From assembly GCA_013138975.1 (NCBI GenBank), contig WTBR01000091.1, forward strand, positions 1-45,862: 45,862 bases of DNA, read 5' to 3'. The translations under genes were made by a program, and so were the position numbers. The DNA is from Bacteroidales bacterium. Its GTDB lineage: Bacteria; Bacteroidota; Bacteroidia; Bacteroidales; UBA12077. Position 1 is the stretch's first letter, and each line of letters starts with the position of its first letter. Shown here in pieces: positions 8,072 through 16,554 of the stretch. The notes beneath the pieces were generated by a model. The model was not told the DNA's origin. It made no database searches and worked only from the letters and a program-made list of their open reading frames with translations.

Positions 8072-8268
8072 CTAATTCGCAATAACTCCTAATCCTATCA
8101 GCACATCATCATAGTACCATACTGCAAATTGGCCTGGTGCTATGCCGTGTTGTGGCACAATTTTACACAAACACCTTCTGGTTTTGCTATTAATATTCCT
8201 TTTTGTAAGGGCTGACGATTTCAGGCTCGAACCAAATAATCTTTTGATTCTTCCATATTCGGTTTAAT
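8072..8268 (-). pseudogene. Decayed 3'-terminal fragment of mnmA
   Basis: Read on the minus strand, this matches the last ~65 codons of the intact mnmA at 14431-15603. EESKDYLVR, RQPLQKG, KPEG, then after a 4-base deletion VPQHGIAPGQFAVWYDD and LIG.GVIAN followed by a stop all align. It carries an in-frame stop (TGA in place of the AGA codon of RIRYR) and the frameshift, so it is dead. Both copies lie on the same strand and bracket the SusC/SusD operon. Nothing of the upstream part of mnmA is present. This looks like a displaced gene end left by an integration or recombination event. Confidence 0.88.
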
Positions 8269-8741
8269 ATTTTATTCTTTTTTTTTAACACTTTTATTAA
8301 TTATTAATAAAAATAAAAAAGATCTTAAATAAATGCAATTATCCATCTATATAACTGAATAACAGATACACATACCAATTTAAACTCATTAATTAGTTTT
8401 ATAACTTATGATGTTTAAATTATAAAAAAAAATAAAAATTAGATAGGGTAAAATTCTATTATCTCATCTAATTAAATAGAAATCTGTTAAATATCAACAT
8501 TTAACTGTTTGATTTAGTGACTTGTAAAAAACATACAACAAACTATAATTACACTCAAAACTCTGAACATCATCACTTTATATCATAAAATACATTATAC
8601 ATTTAACCATCAATTCATTAGTTTTTGTTCTTTTTGTTCTTTGCTTTTTTCAATTTGATAATATACTCGTTTTCAATTTTAAAACTAACAGCGTATTTGT
8701 TTATTTATTATATTTATAATTTAAACTAAAATTAATTATCT
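8269..8741 (+). other. Long AT-rich leader upstream of the SusC operon
   Basis: About 470 bp without a gene. It is rich in A/T runs and has repeated TTTTTGTTCTTT-like tracts near 8626-8650. I do not see a complete TTTG / TAnnTTTG promoter or an attenuator hairpin. The SusC promoter must be within it or depend on an activator or extracytoplasmic-function sigma factor not encoded nearby. Confidence 0.4.
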
Positions 8742-11700
8742 ATGAAAAAACTAAAAATCGTTTTTGCATTCTTGTTGCTTGTTAGCTTTCAAGCTACAGC
8801 ACAAATGCAGATCACAGGTAAGGTAACCAGTGCGACAGATGGATTACCAATACCTGGAGTTTCTATTGTGGTACAATCAATGGAAACAATTGGAACAGCC
8901 ACTAGCCTTAATGGCGAGTATAGTATTACTGTTCCGACTGGTGCTCAAAATCTGGAATTTTCAGCTGTTGGAATGACCCAAGCGATTATTCCAATAAATG
9001 GACAATCAGTCATCGATGTCGTTATGGAAGAAGATATTCTAGAAATGGATGAGGTAATTGTTGTTGCCTACGGCACAAGTAAAAAAGAATCCTTTACAGG
9101 ATCGGCTAAAATGATAGGTAAAGACGTTCTTGAAAGAAGAATTGTTTCTTCTGCAACAAAAGCCTTAGAAGGTGTTGTAGCTGGAGTTCAAACTACCTCA
9201 GGGGGAGGACAACCTGGTGCTGGTTTAAATATCAGAATTAGGGGTTTTGGTTCAATTAATGCATCAAATAATCCTTTATACGTTGTCGACGGTATGCCAT
9301 ACGATGGTAATATTAATAGTATAAATCCAAGTGACATACAATCCATATCTGTTTTAAAAGATGCTTCTGCATCAGCACTTTATGGTGCTAGAGGAGCTAA
9401 TGGAGTTGTTATTATTACCACAAAGAAAGGAACCAAAGGAGAACCTGAAATTAATTTCAAAGCTACATTTGGATCATCTTCTCCTTCTGTTGAAAATTAT
9501 TCAACAGTAGATGAAAATTCTTATATGGAGTTATTTTTTGAATCTTACAAAAACTCTTTCATGGTAAATAATGGATTAAATGAAGCTGATGCTACTAATC
9601 TGGCCTTAAATGGCGATGCAACTACTCAAAGTTACATGGAAAGATTAGGTGGCGAAGTTTACAATCCATTTAATGTTAGTTCTGAATTATTAATTGATCC
9701 TGCAACTGGTAAAGTTGTTGATAACGCTTCGTTAAAATATCACGATAGTTGGTTTGATGAAATTTTAAGAGAAGATAATCTTAGACAAGAATATCAATTA
9801 AGTATTTCTGGTGGAGATGAAAAAACTCAATATTTAATTTCATTGGGATATCTTGATGATAAGGGAATTGTTGTTAATTCTCAATTTAACAGGTACTCAG
9901 CCAGACTAAATTTAGATTCTAAAGTAAAAGAATGGTTAAAGGTTGGAATGAATACTAACTATTCAGCAACTGAAAAAAATTATCTTACTAATACTGGGTC
10001 AAGTTATAATAATGTTTGGTTTTCAACTTTAGCAATTGCTCCAATATATCCGGTTTATGAAAGAAATACTGATGGAAGTGTTGTTTACGACTCCGAAGGC
10101 AATAAAGTTTTTGATGCTGGAGTAACCAGACCATATGCGAATAACTTTAATAGTATTGCAACCTTACACGATGATTCTTATGCCTTAAATTTTGATAACT
10201 TAAGCAGTAGATTTTTCTTTGATCTTGATACAGATAAAGACATTCCCGTTATTAAGGATATTAAATTTACTGTTAATCTTGGATTCGATTACAACGGAGG
10301 AAACAGGTTAGAATATAGTAATCCATTTCATGGTGATGGTAGTGCTGTGCATGGTGCAGGTTATAAAACAAACTTCAGAACATTAAGTTATACTTTAAAC
10401 CAATTATTGAATTATAACAAATCATTTGGAGAACATTCAATAGATCTACTTGGGGGACATGAATATTACGATTACCAATATTCAAGATTCTACGCTTCAA
10501 AACAGAACTATTTATTTGAAGGATTAACTGAACTTGATGGAGCTGCAACTACTACCGGAGCCAGTTCTTATACTCACGCATATAGAATAGAATCCTATTT
10601 AAGTAGATTGAATTATGATTATTCAAACAAATATTATCTCTCATTCAGTTGGCGAACAGATGGGTCGTCCAGATTTCACAAAGATTATAGATGGGGACAA
10701 TTCTGGTCTGCCGGAGCATCTTGGAGAGCTAGCGAAGAAAGCTTTATGCAAAATCTCGACTGGCTTACTAATATGACACTTAAAGCTAGTTATGGATCGC
10801 AAGGAAACGATGATATTTTACATCGTAATGATGGATCTCAGAACTTTACAGACAGTCCTTCAAACTATTATATCTGGCAGAGTTTCTATTCATCTGAATA
10901 CCCTAATGCTTCGAATGGAGGTGTTTGGCTTGAATCATTAGAAAATAAAGAGGTTGAATGGGAAAAGAATAAAAACTTTAATATCGGACTTGAGTCATAT
11001 TTGTTTGATAGAATAAGTTTCAGCGCTGAATATTTTCAAAAAACAACTTCTGATTTATTACTCTTTAGACCATTAGCTACATCAACCGGATTTAATGGAT
11101 ACTGGGATAATGTTGGTGAAATGGTAAACAAAGGGATGGATTTTGATTTAAGTGCACAAATATTGAAAGGTGACTTTAGATGGACTTTTGGAACCCAACT
11201 CAGTTATGTAAGAAATGAAGTAACAGAATTAGTAACAGAAGGTCAGGAATTAGTAAACGGTAGTTTTATAATCAAGGTTGGAGAACCTATAAATTCATTC
11301 TATTTGCCTACATCTGCAGGAGTTGATCCTGCAACAGGAGCTCAACTTTATTTAATAAAAGAAGAAGTTGATGATGGTAACGGTAATATGATTATACAAG
11401 AACGAATTACAGATGACTATAATGAGGCAGCCGCCAATAAAGAAATTCAAGGAAGTCGAATTCCTGATTTTTATGGAAGTATAAACAATACCTTAAGTTA
11501 TAAAGGATTTGATTTGTCTGTTCTTTTAACATACTCTATAGGTGGTTATGTATTAGATGGTGTATACAGCAGCTTGTTTTCTACTCGAAATGCCGGAGAC
11601 AATTTCCATACAGATGCTGAACGAAGATGGCAAGAACCTGGGGATGTTACTGATGTTCCAAGATTAGTTCATGGTCAAATAAATTATACTACTAACGATA

Positions 11701-11936
11701 GATTAATTGACGCTTCTTATTTAAGTATAAAAAACATTAGTTTAGGTTATACATTACCTAAAAACATTACTGAGAAAGCTAAAATAAAATCTTGTAGAAT
11801 ATTTGTAACAGCAGATAATTTAGCTCTATTCACTAAATTAAAAGGTATGGATCCACAATATAATTTTGCGGGCAATCAAGATTATGAATATGTTCCTTTA
11901 AAGACTTTATCTGCAGGAATTGACATTAAATTTTAG
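8742..11936 (+). CDS. SusC/RagA family TonB-linked outer-membrane transporter
   Basis: 1064 residues. Signal peptide MKKLKIVFAFLLLVSFQATA, then the carboxypeptidase-regulatory-like domain (ITGKVTSATDGLPIPGVSIVV...GEYSITVP, about 24-96). The TonB box is DEVIVVAYGT (103-112), followed by the plug with IRIRGFGSINASNNPLYVVDG and DASASALYGARGANGVVIITTKKG. The rest is the 22-strand barrel, ending in AGIDIKF. The protein imports an oligomeric nutrient across the outer membrane with its SusD lid, driven by TonB-ExbBD. The SusD gene starts 11 bp downstream. No glycoside hydrolase, sulfatase, peptidase or regulator lies in the locus, so the substrate cannot be read from context. N-terminal STN domain is absent, so anti-sigma signalling through this protein is not expected. 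Confidence 0.97.
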   Translation: MKKLKIVFAFLLLVSFQATAQMQITGKVTSATDGLPIPGVSIVVQSMETIGTATSLNGEYSITVPTGAQNLEFSAVGMTQAIIPINGQSVIDVVMEEDILEMDEVIVVAYGTSKKESFTGSAKMIGKDVLERRIVSSATKALEGVVAGVQTTSGGGQPGAGLNIRIRGFGSINASNNPLYVVDGMPYDGNINSINPSDIQSISVLKDASASALYGARGANGVVIITTKKGTKGEPEINFKATFGSSSPSVENYSTVDENSYMELFFESYKNSFMVNNGLNEADATNLALNGDATTQSYMERLGGEVYNPFNVSSELLIDPATGKVVDNASLKYHDSWFDEILREDNLRQEYQLSISGGDEKTQYLISLGYLDDKGIVVNSQFNRYSARLNLDSKVKEWLKVGMNTNYSATEKNYLTNTGSSYNNVWFSTLAIAPIYPVYERNTDGSVVYDSEGNKVFDAGVTRPYANNFNSIATLHDDSYALNFDNLSSRFFFDLDTDKDIPVIKDIKFTVNLGFDYNGGNRLEYSNPFHGDGSAVHGAGYKTNFRTLSYTLNQLLNYNKSFGEHSIDLLGGHEYYDYQYSRFYASKQNYLFEGLTELDGAATTTGASSYTHAYRIESYLSRLNYDYSNKYYLSFSWRTDGSSRFHKDYRWGQFWSAGASWRASEESFMQNLDWLTNMTLKASYGSQGNDDILHRNDGSQNFTDSPSNYYIWQSFYSSEYPNASNGGVWLESLENKEVEWEKNKNFNIGLESYLFDRISFSAEYFQKTTSDLLLFRPLATSTGFNGYWDNVGEMVNKGMDFDLSAQILKGDFRWTFGTQLSYVRNEVTELVTEGQELVNGSFIIKVGEPINSFYLPTSAGVDPATGAQLYLIKEEVDDGNGNMIIQERITDDYNEAAANKEIQGSRIPDFYGSINNTLSYKGFDLSVLLTYSIGGYVLDGVYSSLFSTRNAGDNFHTDAERRWQEPGDVTDVPRLVHGQINYTTNDRLIDASYLSIKNISLGYTLPKNITEKAKIKSCRIFVTADNLALFTKLKGMDPQYNFAGNQDYEYVPLKTLSAGIDIKF

Positions 11937-11946
11937 ATAAAAAACT

Positions 11947-13488
11947 ATGAAAATGAAAAAAATAATATATTCAATAATATTTATCTTTACTGTACTAGGA
12001 TGTAGTGAAGATATTTTAGAAACTGTGCCTACAAACAAGGCCAGTGGAGAAACAGTTTTTGAAACTGTAGAGAACGCATATACAGCTTTAAACGGAATGT
12101 ATCGAGCATTTTATGTTTTCGGCAGTGAATGGGTTGATTACTATGAAAGTGAGAATTCAGGCATAGCAGCATTAGGTCTAGCTGTTGATCTCTTTGGCGA
12201 TGACATGTCTCAAAATGAAGGTGGTTCTGCCTGGTTTTGGTATGATTATAATTACTGGGTTCGCGGCGAAGTGAACAGTACTGGAGATAGACCATATACG
12301 TGGTGGAATATGCATTACAAATTTATAAATAATGCAAATTACATATTAGCCAATATTGATGACGTTTCAGGCGACGAGGATGACAGGAACAGTATAAAGG
12401 CTCAAGCATATGCTTTAAGAGCATACTGTTACTTTAATTTAATAAGAATATATCAGCGTACTTACGTTGGGCACGAAACAGATCCTGGAGTTCCTTTATA
12501 TACAGAACCTTCGAATAACGAAACAGAAGGTAAGGGAAGAGGAACTGTTGAAGAGGTTTATACTCAAATTAATACTGATTTAGATGAAGCTATTACTTTA
12601 TTCCAAAATGCTTCATCACAGCGTCATATTTCTCATATTGACTTATCTATTACTCACGGATTCAAAGCTCAAGTTGCTCTTACACAAGAAAATTGGAGTA
12701 TAGCCGCAACAAATGCTGCATTAGCAATTAGTAAAACAAGTGCAAGTTTAATGGCTACTGGAGACATAACTTCTGGATTCAATTCTGTAACAAACCAGGA
12801 ATGGATGTGGGCTTCAGAAATAAATGAAGAACAGGCCTTATCTTGGTCGGGATTCTTTAGTCATATGGATGCAGATGCTGGTGGTTACGCTAAAAATTCC
12901 AGAAAATGTATTTCACGTTGGCTATATGATCAAATTGATGCCAACGATGTGCGTAAAAATTGGTTTGTAGATCCTACTACTTCTGCAGATACTTCAATCG
13001 GGCCTGACTTTAGATACAATCAAGTAAAGTTCAGAATTGAGCAAGCAGGAAGTTGGGCATCAGACTTATTGTATATGAGATTATCTGAAATGTATTTAAT
13101 TCAAGCCGAAGCAGAGTGTATGCTAACGAATTATTCAGTAGCAAGGGATTTATTAACTGATGCAGTTGGTTATAAGGATCCTAATTTTGAAGCTTCTTTA
13201 GCAGGAATTGGCGATGGGAATAGCTTGAATATTAATACCGCAGGTCCTGTAAACAATCTTTTAGATTTTATTATCTTACAAAGAAGAATTGAATTATGGG
13301 GCGAAGGATTCAGAGTATTTGATATTGAAAGATTAAAAACTGGATTTGATAGAGCTTATGCAGGATCTAATCATTCTATTCAATTAACAATTACAGATCC
13401 TGAATCTTGGGAATGGATAATGATGATTCCGCAAAAGGAATTTGATGGAAACATTAATATGGATCCGGCAACAGATCAAAATCCTTAA
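11947..13488 (+). CDS. SusD/RagB family nutrient-binding outer-membrane lipoprotein
   Basis: 513 residues. Lipoprotein signal with FTVLGC, cysteine 19. The SusD_RagB fold is shown by the N-terminal VFETVENAYTALNGMY helices, YALRAYCYFNLIRIYQRTYVG (TPR-like core), DLLYMRLSEMYLIQAEAE and the C-terminal FIILQRRIELWGEGFRVFDIERLKTG, with the family ending IPQKEFDGNINMDPATDQNP. SusD caps the SusC barrel on the cell surface and captures the substrate. It starts 11 bp after SusC and is followed 18 bp later by a surface lipoprotein gene, one operon. A second Met at 11953 is an equally possible start. Confidence 0.97.
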   Translation: MKMKKIIYSIIFIFTVLGCSEDILETVPTNKASGETVFETVENAYTALNGMYRAFYVFGSEWVDYYESENSGIAALGLAVDLFGDDMSQNEGGSAWFWYDYNYWVRGEVNSTGDRPYTWWNMHYKFINNANYILANIDDVSGDEDDRNSIKAQAYALRAYCYFNLIRIYQRTYVGHETDPGVPLYTEPSNNETEGKGRGTVEEVYTQINTDLDEAITLFQNASSQRHISHIDLSITHGFKAQVALTQENWSIAATNAALAISKTSASLMATGDITSGFNSVTNQEWMWASEINEEQALSWSGFFSHMDADAGGYAKNSRKCISRWLYDQIDANDVRKNWFVDPTTSADTSIGPDFRYNQVKFRIEQAGSWASDLLYMRLSEMYLIQAEAECMLTNYSVARDLLTDAVGYKDPNFEASLAGIGDGNSLNINTAGPVNNLLDFIILQRRIELWGEGFRVFDIERLKTGFDRAYAGSNHSIQLTITDPESWEWIMMIPQKEFDGNINMDPATDQNP

Positions 13489-13505
13489 ATTATAAACCAT
13501 AAAAA

Positions 13506-14369
13506 ATGAAAAATATGAAAACAAAAGGATTTATATATTTAGTTTCAGCAATTCTTGTCTTATTAGTAGCCTCTTGCGAGGAAGATCATATAATGACAAA
13601 ATATACTGGAGATGCAGTTGGTTTTGTTGAAGACTATTACTTTCAATCTGTAAAAGCTGATTTTACTTATCTGGAAATACCTGTGGCTCACAATAATCTT
13701 AATAAAAGTGGCTCAAAGGCTGAAGTAGAAATAACTCTATCTGAAGGAACAAGTGCAAACTTAGTTTCTTTAAATACTACCATGCTAGATTTTGATGTAG
13801 CAGACACCATAATATTACAACTGTCAATTGATCTAGCAAGTTTAGTTGAAGATGTTGAATATTCTATTAGTCTAACATTTACAGATGCATACTTACAACA
13901 TGAAGTTAACGGTTCTGAAGAAGTAACTGTTGAGTTCTCAAAATGGAGACCAAGAAGACAATCTGATTACGTTGGAGACTATACTGTTGAAGCTGTAAGT
14001 AATATAGACCCTGGAAATTGGGATGAAGAATGGGCAGTTACAGCAGAAGCTGATGCTCTTGATGTTACAAAGATTACACTCACAGGAATTGCATATTCTG
14101 ACTTACCAATAAATGCAGTTTTAGACTACGATGCAATGACTATTACAATACCTGCAGGGCAACATGTAGGAGATAGTTATGGCGAAGGTTATGATATGTA
14201 TATCTATAATTATGATGAAAATGCAGATGTATTTTTAAGAACAGATTTAGTTGGAACACTTTATGAAAACGGAGACTTTTCCTTTGATTATTGTGCAATG
14301 ATGTATGGAGATACAGATGATCCTGATTATGTATGGGATTTATTTACTCCAACATTTTATAAAGATTAA
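13506..14369 (+). CDS. Surface lipoprotein accompanying SusCD (candidate substrate-binding protein)
   Basis: 287 residues with a lipoprotein signal (ILVLLVASC, cysteine 24). The first ~130 residues after the signal look like an Ig-like/DUF1735-type beta domain (TYLEIPVAHNNLNKSGSKAEVEITL, VEDVEYSISLTFTDA). The second half (from about 150, WRPRRQSDYVGDYTVEAVS) is another beta-rich domain with many aromatic and acidic residues. Third-gene lipoproteins in SusCD operons are usually surface glycan- or protein-binding proteins. No catalytic motif is visible. A bidirectional terminator follows. Confidence 0.7.
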   Translation: MKNMKTKGFIYLVSAILVLLVASCEEDHIMTKYTGDAVGFVEDYYFQSVKADFTYLEIPVAHNNLNKSGSKAEVEITLSEGTSANLVSLNTTMLDFDVADTIILQLSIDLASLVEDVEYSISLTFTDAYLQHEVNGSEEVTVEFSKWRPRRQSDYVGDYTVEAVSNIDPGNWDEEWAVTAEADALDVTKITLTGIAYSDLPINAVLDYDAMTITIPAGQHVGDSYGEGYDMYIYNYDENADVFLRTDLVGTLYENGDFSFDYCAMMYGDTDDPDYVWDLFTPTFYKD

Positions 14370-14388
14370 TTAAAAATATTCTCTTAAC

Positions 14389-14420
14389 AAAGAAGCTGTC
14401 CTTTTAAGACAGCTTCTTTT
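14389..14420. terminator. Bidirectional terminator between the SusCD operon and mnmA
   Basis: AAAGAAGCTGTC (14389-14400) and GACAGCTTCTTT (14408-14419) form a perfect 12-bp stem with a 7-base loop. Followed by T-rich sequence on the plus strand and preceded by A-rich sequence, it can end both convergent transcripts. Confidence 0.88.
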
Positions 14421-14430
14421 ATTTTAATTT

Positions 14431-15603
14431 TTAATTTGCAATAACTCCTGATCCAATCAACTCATCATCATCATACCAAGCAGCAAACTGACCTGGAGCA
14501 ATTCCTCGTTGTGGAACATCAAATTTTACATAAAAACCTTCCGGTTTTGAAATTAATGTGCCTTTTTGTAAGGGCTGACGATATCTGATTCGAACCAAAT
14601 AGTCTTTTGATTCTTCCACATTTAGTTTAAGATCAGGACGTACCCAATGCATTTCGTCATTCGAAATAAATAAAGCTTTGCGGTACAAACCAGGATGCTC
14701 ATCTCCCCTACCCACATATACAATATTGTCAACAACATCAATTGCAATTACGTACATAGGTTTTCCTGTTCCACCAATGTTTAAACCTTTACGCTGACCA
14801 ATAGTGTAAAAATGCGCTCCACGGTGCTCAGTCATAACTTTACCATCCTCACGCTTATATTTGTATGCTTCTGAAAGATCACTTAATTCATCCGAAGTAC
14901 TTAAGTTTTCGTAATAAGATTCAGGAATCTCTATTATATCTCCTTGTTTAGCTGTTAATTTTTGTTGTAAAAAAGTTGGCAAATCAACCTTACCCACAAA
15001 ACATATTCCTTGCGAATCTTTTCGGGTAGCAGTTGCTAAACCTTGCTCTTCTGCAATTCGTCTAACTTCAGGTTTAAGAATTTCTCCAATTGGAAATAAA
15101 GCCCTGGATATTTGTTTTTGACTTAACTGGCACAAAAAATAACTCTGATCTTTATTTGGATCGGCTCCCGCCAATAATCTATAAACTTTTTCTCCATTAA
15201 TTTCAATGCTTTCTTGTCGGCAATAATGACCGGTAGCAACATATTCAGCTCCAAGCTTTATACACTCATCAATAAAAACATCGAATTTTATTTCACGATT
15301 ACACAGTACATCAGGGTTTGGCGTTCTGCCTCTCTCATATTCCGAGAACATATATTCTACCACTCTTTTTCTGTAGAAATCGCTTAAATCGACCGTATGT
15401 AAAGGTATATCCAACTTTTTTGAAACCATTTCAGCAAAAAGTAAATCATCCTCCCAAGTACAACTACTCGATAAAGTAACGGATGCATCATCCCAATTCT
15501 TCATAAACAAGCCAATCACCTCATATCCTTGTTGTTTTAAAAGATATGCAGCAACACTTGAATCTACTCCACCTGACATTCCAATAACTACTTTTCCTTT
15601 CAT
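14431..15603 (-). CDS. mnmA: tRNA-specific 2-thiouridylase MnmA
   Basis: 390 residues. It makes 2-thiouridine at U34 of tRNA Lys, Glu and Gln by adenylating the base and transferring sulfur. The PP-loop is GMSGGVDSS (8-16). The catalytic cysteines are C101 in TPNPDVLCNREIKF and C201 in DSQGICFVG. HFYTIGQRKG and the C-terminal beta-barrel ending LIGSGVIAN are also present. Length is near that of E. coli MnmA (about 370). An insertion around residues 215-245 (SYYENLSTSDELSDLSEAYKYKRED) is longer than in E. coli. A dead copy of its last 65 codons lies at 8072-8268. Confidence 0.98.
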   Translation of the reverse strand: MKGKVVIGMSGGVDSSVAAYLLKQQGYEVIGLFMKNWDDASVTLSSSCTWEDDLLFAEMVSKKLDIPLHTVDLSDFYRKRVVEYMFSEYERGRTPNPDVLCNREIKFDVFIDECIKLGAEYVATGHYCRQESIEINGEKVYRLLAGADPNKDQSYFLCQLSQKQISRALFPIGEILKPEVRRIAEEQGLATATRKDSQGICFVGKVDLPTFLQQKLTAKQGDIIEIPESYYENLSTSDELSDLSEAYKYKREDGKVMTEHRGAHFYTIGQRKGLNIGGTGKPMYVIAIDVVDNIVYVGRGDEHPGLYRKALFISNDEMHWVRPDLKLNVEESKDYLVRIRYRQPLQKGTLISKPEGFYVKFDVPQRGIAPGQFAAWYDDDELIGSGVIAN

Positions 15604-15979
15604 AATTCGCTCAGTTTCAAAATCAGCTGCAAAGTTATTTATTTTTGATTATTAATACGAATCAAGCCTAATAATATATTAACCACGAAGTCACACCAAG
15701 TATAACACCAAGTATAACACCAAGTATCACAAAGTAAAAATTCAATTCAGTAAACTTTGCGTTCTTTGTGAGATCCTTAGAGTTTCCTTTGTGATATAGT
15801 TTTTTATCATTAGATCACAGGAAATAAATCCAAAATCAAATCCCATCTATCTCAAAAACCAATTATAGGAAGTCTTATGTTTTTAAATTGTGAGTGATTA
15901 TCTGAGGATGTAAAGTAATAACAAAAAAAAAGAGCTTATCCACAAAGTAATGGACAAGCTCTTTTTACAATCTATTTTA
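15604..15979. other. Intergenic stretch with a triplicated short repeat and a terminator
   Basis: No gene. ACCAAGTATAAC-like units occur three times in tandem at about 15695-15731. They are followed by CTTTGCGTTCTTTGTGAGATCC-type sequence (15757-15780), a motif common in intergenic DNA of this phylum. The terminator of the lipocalin gene occupies 15926-15966. Confidence 0.6.
15926..15966 (-). terminator. Terminator of the lipocalin-like gene
   Basis: AAAAAGAGCTTATCCA (about 15927-15942) pairs with TGGACAAGCTCTTTTT (15951-15966) with one mismatch and an 8-base loop. The A run at 15923-15930 gives the U tract on the minus strand, 14 bp after the stop of the 128-residue gene. Confidence 0.88.
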
Positions 15980-16366
15980 TTACTGCTTTGAATAAGTAAT
16001 TGTTAATTCTTCATCTTCATCAGTTGTAGTTTTATACACAAATTTTGAGTCTGTTAGTTTTTCAAGTTGATATGTGTCACTATCTGAATCAGTTGAAATA
16101 GTAAGCACTTTATCTATACCTAAATCCCATGTAAAATCATATGTGCCAAATATATTAGTTTCTACACCAGAGCCATCTTCATTAAAATTATACTCCGGCA
16201 TCAATATCTGCGCCAAAGAAGAGCTTAATTCATTAAATACACCATCAATTTCAATTCTTGAACATTGCCACGAACCAACAATATTATCAGCATCATAATT
16301 TTCCTCTTCTTCGCAACTAATAAAAGTCAACGATACAGCTAAAAATAGCAATAAAATCTTTTTCAT
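15980..16366 (-). CDS. Lipocalin-like lipoprotein
   Basis: 128 residues. Signal MKKILLLFLAVSLTFISC with cysteine 18, followed by an acidic EEEE stretch that in Bacteroidota favours surface export. NIVGSWQCSRIEIDG is the G-x-W start of the lipocalin-like domain, and the rest is short beta strands (YNFNEDGSGVETN, YDFTWDL, KVLTISTDSDSDTYQLEKLTDSKFVYKT). Ligand unknown. TAGCTTTG at 16400-16407 on the minus strand is a possible -7 box. The gene is monocistronic with its own terminator. Confidence 0.8.
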   Translation of the reverse strand: MKKILLLFLAVSLTFISCEEEENYDADNIVGSWQCSRIEIDGVFNELSSSLAQILMPEYNFNEDGSGVETNIFGTYDFTWDLGIDKVLTISTDSDSDTYQLEKLTDSKFVYKTTTDEDEELTITYSKQ

Positions 16367-16554
16367 TTAATTTGTTTTTTTTGGTTAATAAATACTACAC
16401 AAAGCTAATTAAATATCTCGAATTATTTACCTGTCAAAATGAGCTATTTTGTTTTGTTTTTAGAGCTTTGGCAACTAGTAATAGTATGTTAATAACATAA
16501 TTCTATATTAGATTTTTTTTTATTTACTTTTATACTACTAAATAACAAGCATAT

